NCBI GenBank assembly: GCA_016287975.1
Contig: JAEEXV010000126.1
Span: 1 to 42,981 of the forward strand
DNA: 42,981 bases
Direction of reading: 5' to 3'
Source of the DNA: Lentisphaeria bacterium
GTDB taxonomy: Bacteria > Verrucomicrobiota > Lentisphaeria > Oligosphaerales > Oligosphaeraceae
The notes under the pieces are model-generated. The model searched no databases. It saw only the letters and a program-made list of their open reading frames with translations, and was not told the origin of the DNA. Shown here one piece after another: positions 15,437-24,104 of the stretch (the first letter of the stretch is position 1; each line of letters starts with the position of its first letter). Position numbers and translations under genes: made by a program.

Positions 15437-15528
15437 GTTTAGAGAGAAGGGAAACTCTTTTCAGGGAAATTTGCGAGGTGCCGTGCCATAGGCGGCTGCA
15501 TATGGGCGGCACTTGCTTCCTTATCGAC

Positions 15529-16146
15529 TTAATTGGAACCTTTGGAGCTTTTGCGGGGAGGGCGGCTGATATACGATTCGTGCTCTTCCTTGTCGTCATC
15601 ATCTTTATTCGTTCTGCCGCCATACGATCTGCCCGTGTCGTCATCGTCGTTCTCGCGGATGGCACTGCGACCAGCAGGGGTGTTGCCGAGAGTATCAGCG
15701 ATTTTGGTGGAGTTGCCGCCGACGAGGGCGTCGGTGGTTGCGTCTGCACCCATGTTGTTGGCGAAGAGGGAGTTCCCTGCGGTAACGACAATGGCGACCT
15801 TGCCGATGCCGGGTTCATCGACGAATTGGAGTTCGGGGAGGGCCTTCTTAAGTTCGGCGACGTATTCGGCGCGCTTTTCGGCGCTGGCGGAGTTCATGAC
15901 GGTCATGGCGGCGCTGACGGCGCGGATGCCGAAACTGCGGTTGGTGCCATGGACGGCGCTGGCGACGGTCTTGGCAAAGTCGGCGACGGAGAGGGCCTTG
16001 AAATAGGCGACGAGTTCCTCTTCGGTCATCATCACGGGGGTCTTGGCGGATTTTGCGGCGGGCTTGGCGGCCTCGGCGGCGACGACGGTCATTCCGCCGA
16101 TGCAGAGGGCGAGCAGGACACTGGCTGCTGCGAGAATCTTTTTCAT
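15529..16146 (-). CDS. Secreted hypothetical protein with acidic, basic-ended tail
   Basis: Not recognised. A 205-residue protein starting with a clear signal peptide (MKKILAAASVLLALCIGGMT, cleavage around VVAAEA). Residues about 40-150 are predicted helical (EEELVAYFKALSVADFAKTV, AEKRAEYVAELKKALPEL). Then comes a glycine/asparagine-rich stretch (GGNSTKIADTLGNTPAG) and a disordered tail with runs of aspartate (ENDDDD, KDDDDKEEHE) ending in basic PPRKSSKGS. The start is ATG 16146, with AAGGA about 11 nt upstream; the frame can be read to 16227 but that would bury the signal peptide. It precedes the beta-barrel gene on the same strand and so may be an accessory of polysaccharide export. Confidence 0.7.
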   Translation of the reverse strand: MKKILAAASVLLALCIGGMTVVAAEAAKPAAKSAKTPVMMTEEELVAYFKALSVADFAKTVASAVHGTNRSFGIRAVSAAMTVMNSASAEKRAEYVAELKKALPELQFVDEPGIGKVAIVVTAGNSLFANNMGADATTDALVGGNSTKIADTLGNTPAGRSAIRENDDDDTGRSYGGRTNKDDDDKEEHESYISRPPRKSSKGSN

Positions 16147-16229
16147 GGGAGTTGAATCCTTAGGACTGATTTTGGTATGAGGGACACAAAAACCGAAAAG
16201 GCAAGGGGACAACTGATGGTTGGTCAAGT

Positions 16230-16258
16230 ATGGTAAAAGCCTTACTATAACACCGCAA
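16230..16258 (-). promoter_or_regulatory. Putative promoter of secreted-protein/barrel genes
   Basis: On the minus strand TTGCGG (complement of 16253-16258) is followed after exactly 17 nt by TACCAT (complement of 16230-16235). The start would fall about 75 nt upstream of the secreted protein's ATG. The surrounding 16225-16310 is AT-richer than the flanking genes. The match to sigma-70 hexamers is fair, not strong. Confidence 0.45.
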
Positions 16259-16315
16259 TTGGATTTTTCATCCCGCTTGCCGAAATTTTAACGCGAAAGA
16301 GGGGAATTGCAGGGG

Positions 16316-16337
16316 GAAAAATGCCGCCAGGCTGGCG
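16316..16337 (-). terminator. Probable terminator after GH2 gene
   Basis: CGCCAG (16325-16330) and CTGGCG (16332-16337) form a compact hairpin, followed on the minus strand by GGCATTTTTCC. It lies about 18 nt after the GH2 stop codon, where an intrinsic terminator is expected. The stem is short (5 pairs with a 3-nt loop). Confidence 0.5.
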
Positions 16338-16354
16338 CGGGACCTGGGGTGCGG

Positions 16355-18763
16355 TCAGCGGATCTTGGTGAGGTCGAGGCCTGCTTCCTCCCAGAAGAGG
16401 GTGTCCTCGACGGGCTTGTTGTCGATTTCCCAGAAGTGGTTCATGACGTCCTCCTTGCGGGGGCCGCGCTGGGCGACGGCGGCGCAGTAGGCCTTGAGGG
16501 CCTCGGGGGCGATGGCGCGGTCGGTGGCGAAGTCGGCCTTAGGGTCGAGGATGGCGGCGAGGAAGTTCCGGACGACGGGGTTCGTCTCGTATTGGTCGAG
16601 GTTGAAGGTGCAGACGACGAGGGTGCCCGCGCCGACCTTGACGCTGAAGAGGTGGGAGAAGTCGCGGAGGGTGTCCTCGGCGATGAAGTGCTTGACGCCC
16701 TTGAGGAGGCCCTTCATGCGGTCGCGGACGGGCTTGTCGACGCCGCTGACGATGGCGTTGACAGGGGCGGGGAAGTCGTCGAGGTTGACCTTGAAGCCGC
16801 CTTCGAGGAGGGGCTGCCAGCCCTCGTCGAAGTAGCGCCCTGAGGCGAGGCGTTCGCGCAGGAAGTCGGAGTAGACGATACCGCCGAGGTTGCTGCCGCG
16901 GTCCCAGATGCAGGGCTTGAAGCGCTCGAGGGCGCCTTCGAGGAGATACTGGTCGGGATAGCGGTCGCGGCGGTAGTTGAGGATGACGGTCTTGCCCTGG
17001 GCGAGGTCTTCGAAGACGGCGTCGTCGAAGCGGTCGGTGAAGACGGCGTCCTGGGTGGTTGCGGCGGTGGCGCCCTGGAGGAACCGAACGATGGCCTGGT
17101 CCTGGAGGCGGAGGGCCGGGATGGAGTTGAAGGCGGGTCGCGGGAAGGTGCGGAAGACCCAGGAGTTGTGGAGTTTCACGTCGCCTGCGGTGTAGGTGGC
17201 CTCGAGGGTGTAGCGGATGGCGGCGCCGCGCTTCTTCGGGGTGATTTTAAGGGCGGCGAGTTTGGCGAGGCCGCCGGTGACGGCGATCTTTTCGCCCTGG
17301 TAGAGGACGGCTGTGTCGGTGCCGTCGGAGAGGGTGACGGCGAGGGTGCCGAGGAGTTCGGGGGCGGGGAGGAAGTTGGAGATGTAGAGGTCGCAGTGGA
17401 CGGCGGCATCCTCGAAGAAGACCTCGTCGGGGAGGTCGGCGAGGAGGACGGCGTCGGAGTTGAACTCGCGCATCCAGGGGGCGGGGATGTACTTGTCGTC
17501 ATCGAAGCAGTCGACGATGCCGTTCTTGTTTTCGTATTTGAGGCAGTCGGCGAACTGGAGCATCTCGAAGCCGTTGAGGCGGGAGAGGCGGAGGCGTTCG
17601 ATGTAGGTCTTGATGCCCATCATCTTGAACTGCTGGGAGGCCTGGATGTAGTCGGGCAGGCGGTCCTGGAGGCCCTTCTGGCGGATGAGGGCGGGGAGTT
17701 CCTCCATGAAGCGGGGCTTGCGGATGTCATTGGCTTCGAGGTATGCGGGCCCGACCTTGGCGGCGAAGTCGTCGAACTTGCGGTTGAGTGCGTCGTAGTC
17801 GGGGATCTCGATGTAGTGGATGGCCTCGTGGGCGAGGACGGGGCGCAGGGGGACGGCCTCGCGGCGGATGTGGGTGGCGGCGAGGGCGTTGTCGGTGTCG
17901 GCCTGCATGGGGGTGTCGTAGGCGGAGCCGTTCAGGTGCCAGCAGGCGTCGGAGCGGAACATTTCGGCGTGGTGCTTGTAGGGATAATAGTAGGCGATGT
18001 GCTGGGAGTAGACGTCGGCGGAGCGTCGGTCGAACTCGCCCCAGCCCGAGTTGTCCATGATGAAGGTGCAGGGGGCGAGGGACTTTCCGAGTTCATAGAG
18101 GCGCTGGACCTCGGGGTAGTGCCCTGAGTTGTGCATCTCGTTGCCGATGCAGAAGACGAAGATGGCGGGGTCGTTGCGGTATTTGAGGATGGTCTCGCGC
18201 CAGGCGCGGTTGTCCATGGCGAGGTTCTTCTTGCGGCCCTTCTCGTCGCAGTCGTAGGCGAAGCCGATCTCCATGTGGATGAGGAGGCCTTCCTCGTCGG
18301 CGGCGTCGACGAAGTCGCGGGTGGGGATGGTGCTGTGGAAGCGGACGAGGTTGAAGCCGAACTTCTTGGCCTGGCGGATGTTCTTGACGGCGGCGTCCTT
18401 GAGGGTGCCGCCGGTCATGTTGGGATGTTCGTGGGCGGTGATGCCGCGGATGTATCCGCGCAGGAAGACGGGGGCTCCGTTAAGGAGGATCTCGCGGTTG
18501 CCGACGCGGGTGAACTCGCGGAAACCGAAGCGGATGCGCCCTTCGGCGGCGTCGAGGAAGTAGAGCGCGGGGGTGTCGGGGGTCCAGAGGGTGAGCCGTG
18601 AGGCGTCGAAGCGGTAGATGTGCTTGCCGTTTTCCTCGGCGTGCTCGATGAGGCGCGCGGCCTCCATCCCCTCGCCGTCGACAATGCGCGGGGAGGTGAG
18701 CGGTTCCTCGGAATGCACGAGGACCAGGCGGGCGGCGACGGAGGACTGGATGTAGGCGTTCAT
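16355..18763 (-). CDS. Glycoside hydrolase family 2-type enzyme
   Basis: Cytoplasmic-looking 802-residue enzyme (no signal peptide) of the GH2 beta-galactosidase/glucuronidase/mannosidase superfamily. Residues about 1-90 match the immunoglobulin-like sandwich domain (RLTLWTPDTPALYFLDA). The TIM barrel begins at about 90 with the typical NGAPVFLRGYIRG and FNLVRFHSTIP. The acid/base is N208-E209 (FVFCIGNEMH) and the probable nucleophile E313 (RPVLAHEAIHY). The N-terminal jelly-roll sugar-binding domain normal in GH2 is missing, while about 400 extra residues follow the barrel. ATG 18763 is chosen over 18820; AGGAG lies about 14 nt upstream. It is 77 nt downstream of the GltS gene and probably co-transcribed. 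Substrate unknown. Confidence 0.82.
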   Translation of the reverse strand: MNAYIQSSVAARLVLVHSEEPLTSPRIVDGEGMEAARLIEHAEENGKHIYRFDASRLTLWTPDTPALYFLDAAEGRIRFGFREFTRVGNREILLNGAPVFLRGYIRGITAHEHPNMTGGTLKDAAVKNIRQAKKFGFNLVRFHSTIPTRDFVDAADEEGLLIHMEIGFAYDCDEKGRKKNLAMDNRAWRETILKYRNDPAIFVFCIGNEMHNSGHYPEVQRLYELGKSLAPCTFIMDNSGWGEFDRRSADVYSQHIAYYYPYKHHAEMFRSDACWHLNGSAYDTPMQADTDNALAATHIRREAVPLRPVLAHEAIHYIEIPDYDALNRKFDDFAAKVGPAYLEANDIRKPRFMEELPALIRQKGLQDRLPDYIQASQQFKMMGIKTYIERLRLSRLNGFEMLQFADCLKYENKNGIVDCFDDDKYIPAPWMREFNSDAVLLADLPDEVFFEDAAVHCDLYISNFLPAPELLGTLAVTLSDGTDTAVLYQGEKIAVTGGLAKLAALKITPKKRGAAIRYTLEATYTAGDVKLHNSWVFRTFPRPAFNSIPALRLQDQAIVRFLQGATAATTQDAVFTDRFDDAVFEDLAQGKTVILNYRRDRYPDQYLLEGALERFKPCIWDRGSNLGGIVYSDFLRERLASGRYFDEGWQPLLEGGFKVNLDDFPAPVNAIVSGVDKPVRDRMKGLLKGVKHFIAEDTLRDFSHLFSVKVGAGTLVVCTFNLDQYETNPVVRNFLAAILDPKADFATDRAIAPEALKAYCAAVAQRGPRKEDVMNHFWEIDNKPVEDTLFWEEAGLDLTKIR

Positions 18764-18840
18764 GGTATGAAGGGGGCTCCTGTTGTGAAGGGGGATTTGG
18801 GAGACGAGGTTAATATACACCAGACCAGGCGTATGCGCGT

Positions 18841-20196
18841 TCAGCGGCGGTTCTTGCGTACGATGCAGAAGGTGATGGCGGCCCAGACGAGGAGCATGAT
18901 GGCGCAGAAGATCCAGACGCGGAACCAGCCCAAGGTGAATACGAGGGGGAGTGCGATGGCGGTCCAGAGTCCGCCGCCCATGAATGGCTCGTGGATGAGC
19001 TGTTTATAGCCGAAGGAGGCGGCGGCGGAGGTGCGGTTCTCGGGGTCGACGGTGCGCAGGAGCATGAGTCCCGTGGCGGTGACGCCGAGGGACTGCCCGA
19101 ACTCGGCGATGGCGCGTTCGAACCAGGCGTCGGGGTAGAGTCGGGGGGCGAGCCAGACGACCATGAAGACGCTCCAGAGGGTGCCCGCGATGATGAGGAT
19201 GAGCAGCGGCAGCCAGTTGGCGAGGACGACCGAGAGCTTGATGGTGGCGACGGCGGAGACGACGAGGAAGTCGAGGGCGGCGCCGGAGAGGCGCTGCATC
19301 TGCCCGTGGTCGATGAGGTGGGCCATCCTGCAGCCCTCGGCGGCCTTCTGGAGGAGGACGCCGCCGATCATGCAGAGCGGGAAGAGGGGGAATCCCTCGA
19401 AGAAGCGGTGGCTGGCGTGGGGGAAGAAGCGCAGTTCGGAGCCTTGGAGGAGTTTGAGCAGTCCGAATCCGAGGAGGATGGAGATTCCCAGGAGGGCGAT
19501 GTGCCAGGCGAGGGAGTCGAGGGAGTCGCAGATGATGGTCTGGCGGCCTGCGGCGGGGCGTTCGGTCGGCGGATAGATGCCGATCTGTTCGAGCCTGTCG
19601 CGGTCGTTGAAGTTTCGGACGCTGCGGATGTGCCCTTTGCGGAGGGCCCAGTTGATGAGGCACATGCCGAGGACGATGCCGAGGATCATGCCCGCGGTGG
19701 CCATGGTGTAGCCCAGGGCGATGCCGTCTTCCCAGTTGAAATGGCGGAAGCTCTCGGCCATGCCGCCGACGGTGCCGTGGCCGCCCTCGAAGCCGATTTC
19801 GACGAGGTTTCCCATGGCGACGGGGACGCCGAAGAGGCGGACGAGGAGGAAGCCCGCTAGCCCGAGTCCGATGACGTACTGCCCCCAGGCGAGGAGCTGC
19901 CCCATGCAGAGCTGGGGCAGCGCCATTCGGAAGGCTTCGCGGAACTTCGGCGTGACGGTGCCGAGGAAGAGGGCGGCGAAGATGACGTTGATGAGGAAGC
20001 CCGGCAGTTTCTGCATGGAGGCGACCGCCGCCTCGGGAATCAGCGTCGGGACGCACTGCAGGACGGCGAGGCCGACCAGGCCGCCGATGACGGAACTGGG
20101 CAGATAGAGCCGTTGCAGCAACTGGATCTTCAGGCGCAGGAACTTTCCAATGATGAGCAGCGCCGACAGGGCGCAGAAGACGATGATCGCGGTCAT
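18841..20196 (-). CDS. gltS: Sodium/glutamate symporter (GltS/ESS family)
   Basis: A 451-residue inner-membrane protein with about 10-12 hydrophobic helices. It has the ESS-family features LYLPSSVIGGLVGL near the N-terminus, IGFEGGHGTVGGMAESF in the first half, and a second inverted-repeat half with VGVTATGLMLLR-like and EPFMGGGLWTA-like segments. It would bring in glutamate (or a related anion) with sodium. The start ATG has GGAGG 8 nt upstream. It is divergent from the solute-binding protein gene and upstream of the GH2 gene. A relative with another substrate cannot be excluded, since the family is broader than glutamate. Confidence 0.85.
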   Translation of the reverse strand: MTAIIVFCALSALLIIGKFLRLKIQLLQRLYLPSSVIGGLVGLAVLQCVPTLIPEAAVASMQKLPGFLINVIFAALFLGTVTPKFREAFRMALPQLCMGQLLAWGQYVIGLGLAGFLLVRLFGVPVAMGNLVEIGFEGGHGTVGGMAESFRHFNWEDGIALGYTMATAGMILGIVLGMCLINWALRKGHIRSVRNFNDRDRLEQIGIYPPTERPAAGRQTIICDSLDSLAWHIALLGISILLGFGLLKLLQGSELRFFPHASHRFFEGFPLFPLCMIGGVLLQKAAEGCRMAHLIDHGQMQRLSGAALDFLVVSAVATIKLSVVLANWLPLLILIIAGTLWSVFMVVWLAPRLYPDAWFERAIAEFGQSLGVTATGLMLLRTVDPENRTSAAASFGYKQLIHEPFMGGGLWTAIALPLVFTLGWFRVWIFCAIMLLVWAAITFCIVRKNRR

Positions 20197-20311
20197 GATG
20201 TGTGGCCTCCCGTACGGAAAAGATCCTTAATATAATGGCGATGGGAATGTACGGGCGGCCGCGGCCTTGGCGGCGCATACGGCAAAACTTGACAAAATAC
20301 GCAAACGGGTG

Positions 20312-20339
20312 TTGAAAAACTGCATTCCCCGCTTATAAT
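20312..20339 (+). promoter_or_regulatory. Strong sigma-70-type promoter
   Basis: TTGAAA (20312-20317), a 16-nt spacer, then a perfect TATAAT (20334-20339). This is the best consensus promoter in the window. Transcription would begin near 20346, giving a roughly 60-nt leader to the solute-binding protein gene at 20406. The AAGGAG at 20340 is at or before the predicted start and is probably not a functional ribosome-binding site. Confidence 0.8.
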
Positions 20340-20405
20340 AAGGAGAATTCTGCAATGGGGGCGTTTCGGTAGTATGGTCGTGGGGGGAAACGAGGATGGA
20401 ACGAG

Positions 20406-22136
20406 ATGAAGCGTGCGTGGATGGTTATTCTGCTGGTGGCGCTGGCTGGGGTTCGGCTGGCATTCGGGGCTTCGGCGCTTCCGCTGCTGGTGGCGACGAA
20501 TGCGGAGTTTCCGCCGTTCGAGTACCGCGAGAACGGGAAACTCGTCGGGGTGGACATGGAGTTGATGGAGGCGGTGGCGGCCAAGCTGGGGCGTCCGTTG
20601 AAGATTTTGGACATGGAGTTTGACGCGGTGCTTCCTGCCGTGATGGGGGGGCGGGTGGATGTCGCGGCGTCGGGGCTGACCATCACGCCGGAGCGCAGCG
20701 AGAAGATCGACTTCACGCGGTCCTACATCAACGCCTCGCTGGCGCTGATGGTGCGGATGGGGGCCGACGTCAAGGGGCTGGAGGATTTGAAGGGGCGGTC
20801 GGTCGGAGTGCAGGTCGGGACGGAGGGCGCCACGCATTGCGCCGAGCGTGCGAAGCGCTACGGTTTCACGGTGTCGAAGTTCGTGAAGGCGGACGACGCG
20901 GTGCAGGCATTGCTGTCGAAGAAGGTGGATGCGGTGGTGCTGGAGTGCGAGGTGGCTCATGCGCTGCGGTCGCGGCATTCCAGGCAGTTGACGGTCTTGC
21001 CGAAGACGCTGACCGATGTGCGCGCCGCCTTCGCGGTGCGGCGCGGGAATGCGGAGCTGGTGAAGCAGATCAACGAGGCGCTCAAGGAACTGGAGGACGA
21101 GGGGGTGCTTGACGCCATCCGCGCGAAATACTACGGCGGCATCAAGCCGACGGTGCTGCGGATGCTCAACTGGTCGGACTACCTTTCGCCGGAACTGGTG
21201 CACGAGTTCGAGGTGCAGAACAACTGCAAGGTGTGGATCGAGACCTTCGACAGCAACGAGCAGATGTTCGCGAAGATGGATTCGGGCAAGGTGGTCTACG
21301 ACATCGTCGTCCCGAGCCACTACTATGTGCAGAAGATGGTGAAGAAGAAGCTGCTGCTGAAGCTGGAGCCGCATCGGCTGCCGCATTGGCGCGAGCTGGA
21401 TCCGTACGTGATGCGGGGGCTGGGAGGCCATGTCACAGACTATGCGGTGCCTTACTTCATGAGCTACACTGGCATCGGCTATCGGACGGATCTGAAGGAC
21501 TTCCAGCCCAGCTGGGAGGCGATCTACACGCACCCCGACCTGAAGGGGCGCACGACGTTGCTGGACGACCAGATGGAGGTGATCGGCGCCGCCGCGGCGG
21601 CGCTGGGGCTGAAGACGGCGGACTTGCTGGACCAGGAGAAGGGCGCGGCCAACCGTGCGAAGATTGCCGAAACGGTCATTCGGTGGCGTCGCAACGTCGC
21701 CGAGTTCGAGAACGATGACTACGAGGACGGCCTGGACACAGGCAAATACATGGCGGTGATGGGCTACAGCAGCGACCTGGCGCAGACGGTCGAGGACGGC
21801 CAGGGGAAACTGGCCTTCGCGATGCCGAAGGAGGGCAGTTACATCTCCTGCGACCTCCTGGCCATTTCGGCGAAGTCGGAGCAGAAGGAACTGGCCTACC
21901 AGTTCATCGACTTTCTGCTGACGCCTCGGAACGCGGCGCGCAACATGGAGGAGGTGAAGGCGGTCTGCCCGAATCCCGCCGCGCGCAAGTTGCTTCCAGA
22001 TTCGCTGAAGCGCAACAGCGCCATGGATATTCCCGCGGAGATCCTGCTGCGCTCGGAGTACCTGCCCGAACTGGAACCCGCCCAGGAGCGGCTCTTCGAC
22101 GAACTCTGGAACAAAATCCGGTATAACGCGGAGTGA
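20406..22136 (+). CDS. Two-module solute-binding protein (SBP_bac_3 + PotD-like)
   Basis: Exported 576-residue protein with a signal peptide (MKRAWMVILLVALAGVRLAFG). Residues about 25-248 are an amino-acid-type binding module (ATNAEFPPFEYRENGKLVGV, ASGLTITPERSEKIDFT, VGVQVGTEGATHCAERAK). Residues about 255-576 are a second, different module resembling the spermidine/putrescine-binding PotD (LNWSDYLSPELVHEFE, PSHYYVQKM, YAVPYFMSYTGIGYRTD, ISCDLLAISAKSEQKELAYQ). No membrane segment follows the signal peptide and no ABC permease or ATPase gene is adjacent. It may feed distant permeases with two ligands or act as a ligand sensor. A strong promoter precedes it; the SD is weak (GAGG/ACGAG). Convergent with the GH127 gene. 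Confidence 0.88.
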   Translation: MKRAWMVILLVALAGVRLAFGASALPLLVATNAEFPPFEYRENGKLVGVDMELMEAVAAKLGRPLKILDMEFDAVLPAVMGGRVDVAASGLTITPERSEKIDFTRSYINASLALMVRMGADVKGLEDLKGRSVGVQVGTEGATHCAERAKRYGFTVSKFVKADDAVQALLSKKVDAVVLECEVAHALRSRHSRQLTVLPKTLTDVRAAFAVRRGNAELVKQINEALKELEDEGVLDAIRAKYYGGIKPTVLRMLNWSDYLSPELVHEFEVQNNCKVWIETFDSNEQMFAKMDSGKVVYDIVVPSHYYVQKMVKKKLLLKLEPHRLPHWRELDPYVMRGLGGHVTDYAVPYFMSYTGIGYRTDLKDFQPSWEAIYTHPDLKGRTTLLDDQMEVIGAAAAALGLKTADLLDQEKGAANRAKIAETVIRWRRNVAEFENDDYEDGLDTGKYMAVMGYSSDLAQTVEDGQGKLAFAMPKEGSYISCDLLAISAKSEQKELAYQFIDFLLTPRNAARNMEEVKAVCPNPAARKLLPDSLKRNSAMDIPAEILLRSEYLPELEPAQERLFDELWNKIRYNAE

Positions 22137-22159
22137 ACCTGGGCGGGTGGAGGGGGGCT

Positions 22160-24013
22160 TCAGATGGAGCGTATCCAAAGGCGCATGGAGCCGTCATCGC
22201 CGCGGTTCTGCCAGAGTGCATACGGAATGGCGGTGAATGTGGCGGGGACGCGCGCCGGGCGCTCGGTGGAATAGAGTGCGTGTGAGCGTGGGAGTTCCTC
22301 GCGGAGGCAGCGTCCGGTGATGGCGGGCGCGCCGAGGAGGCCGCAGTCGGTTGTGACTTGGAACTCCTGCTCCTCGGGGATGAGAATCCGTGAGAGGAAC
22401 GGGCCGTTGTCATGGCTTTCGAGACAGTAGACGAGCGGTCCGCGGCACAGGAGGAAGCACCCGGCGCAGTTTTCGACCATGGGATGCGCGTGCAGGGTTT
22501 CGACGGGCATGGGCAGGTCGAGAGAGATGATTTCGCCTGTGTGCCATTGCCTGGTGATGCGGTGGTAGCCGTTTTGTTCCTCGCCAGGGAGGGAGCAACG
22601 GAAGTCGTGGCACCAGCCTGGTTTGCGGATGGCGATGGTGGCGGGGCGTGCAGGGGCTTTCCAGACGGTGATGGTGATGCGGGAATCGTATGGGTAGCGG
22701 CTCTCGACGGCGAATGCCAGGTCGCCATTGTCGAGGCGGGCGGTTCCGTCGGCGGCCGCGGGCAGGTCGATGCAAAGCGTGTTTGCGGGGGCGTCGACAC
22801 GGAAGGCGAAGCGCGCGAGCTGCGGCAGAAAACGGCAGAAGTTGGTGGGGCAGCAACTGGTTGAAAACCACGGTTTCCGGATATATTTTCCGCGTGCCTC
22901 AGGGGGATGTTCGTCGACGCGCTGTGGATTGACGTAGAAGAAGCGTGTCCCATCCAGGCTGATGCCGCTAAGGGCGCCATTGTAGAGGGCGCGTTCGAGG
23001 GCGTCGACGTATTTTGCGTCTCCAGTGGCCTGTCGCATGCGGTCGGCGAAGAGGACGAAGCCGATGGAGGCGCAGGATTCGCAGTAGGTGACATCCAGTG
23101 GGAGGTGATAGGCCTCCTCAATGGCCTCGCCGATATGGGAGGTGCCGATGCCGCCAGTGGCGTAGATGCGGGTGGCGAGGAGGGAGTCCCAGAGGCGACG
23201 GCAGGCGTCAAGCAGTCCCTGGTCATGGGTGCGCATGGCGACGTCGGCCATGCCCGCGTAGAGGTACATCGCCCGGACGGCATGGCCGTGGGGCTCTTCC
23301 TGGTCGCGGACGGGCTTTTCTGCCTGGAACCCGGCGAGCTTCTGCGGCATGGGTCGGTCGTGGAGGCGTGCCTCTTCCTCGAAGAAGTTGGGGCTGGCGC
23401 CGCGTTCATTGATGAAGAATCTGGCGAGGTTGAGATATTTGGCATCGCCAGTGGCATCGGCGAGTTTGCAGAGCGCGAGTTCGATTTCCTCGTGGCCGGG
23501 ATAGCCTCGGATTTGTCCTGGGGCGGGGCCGAAGACGGCGGCGACGTGGTCCGCATAGCGTCGGAGGCAATTCAGGAAGGAGGTGCTGCCGGTGGCCTGG
23601 AAATGGGCGACGGCGGCCTCGATGAGGTGCCCGCAGCAGTAGAGTTCGTGGCCGACGAGGACATTGGTCCATCGCTGGCCGTTGGCGACGGTGGTGAAAT
23701 GGGTGTTGAGATAGCCGTCGGGCTGCTGGGCGGAGGCGACGAGGGCGGTCAGTTCGTCAAGTCGCCGCCGTCCCTCTTCGGAAGGGTGGAGTTCCAGGTC
23801 GTAGGCCATCCCTTCCAGCACCTTGGCGACATCGGAATCCCAAAAGCGGTGCGGGGGATTCGGCGCCCCCGGCTTCCAGTCCAGGCGGAATGCGTCAAGG
23901 CGCCCCGTCTCCTTGCACTGCCGCAGGCAGGCGGGAATGGTGGCGGCATGGACGGTCTCGATGCGGGGCGCAAAGAACGGATCGCGCAGGCGGATATCGG
24001 CGAGGTGCTGCAT
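22160..24013 (-). CDS. GH127-type beta-L-arabinofuranosidase (DUF1680)
   Basis: A 617-residue enzyme without signal peptide that should release L-arabinofuranose from arabinan or arabino-oligosaccharides. It carries the family segments HRFWDSDVAKVLEGMAY, QQPDGYLNT, GHELYCCGHLIEAAVA, GHEEIELAL and HAVRAMYLYAG. The zinc site and cysteine nucleophile set is intact: E312-x-C314 (TYCESCASIG) and C387-C388 (STSCCPTN), matching the Glu/Cys/Cys/Cys arrangement known for HypBA1. Length is normal for the family. No SD is visible before the ATG. It lies between the convergent solute-binding protein gene and the dehydrogenase gene (91 nt gap) on the same strand as the latter. Confidence 0.92.
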   Translation of the reverse strand: MQHLADIRLRDPFFAPRIETVHAATIPACLRQCKETGRLDAFRLDWKPGAPNPPHRFWDSDVAKVLEGMAYDLELHPSEEGRRRLDELTALVASAQQPDGYLNTHFTTVANGQRWTNVLVGHELYCCGHLIEAAVAHFQATGSTSFLNCLRRYADHVAAVFGPAPGQIRGYPGHEEIELALCKLADATGDAKYLNLARFFINERGASPNFFEEEARLHDRPMPQKLAGFQAEKPVRDQEEPHGHAVRAMYLYAGMADVAMRTHDQGLLDACRRLWDSLLATRIYATGGIGTSHIGEAIEEAYHLPLDVTYCESCASIGFVLFADRMRQATGDAKYVDALERALYNGALSGISLDGTRFFYVNPQRVDEHPPEARGKYIRKPWFSTSCCPTNFCRFLPQLARFAFRVDAPANTLCIDLPAAADGTARLDNGDLAFAVESRYPYDSRITITVWKAPARPATIAIRKPGWCHDFRCSLPGEEQNGYHRITRQWHTGEIISLDLPMPVETLHAHPMVENCAGCFLLCRGPLVYCLESHDNGPFLSRILIPEEQEFQVTTDCGLLGAPAITGRCLREELPRSHALYSTERPARVPATFTAIPYALWQNRGDDGSMRLWIRSI

Positions 24014-24104
24014 GGGGGCGACGAAAGAAGACCGGGTGTGGAACTGCGCGGGGATTCCGATCCAAACGAGGCCGCTGGCCTGGCACGGGACAGGCGCGGT
24101 CTGG

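Noticed and set aside
20355..20372. Five-codon leader peptide (MGAFR) after AAGGAG at 20340
   Set aside because: The predicted transcription start is near 20346, so the AAGGAG would not be in the mRNA; probably chance.
20193..22178. Antisense open frame (661 codons) over the solute-binding protein gene
   Set aside because: Composition is Arg/His/Leu-rich shadow coding; the plus-strand frame has a signal peptide and two recognisable binding modules plus a consensus promoter.
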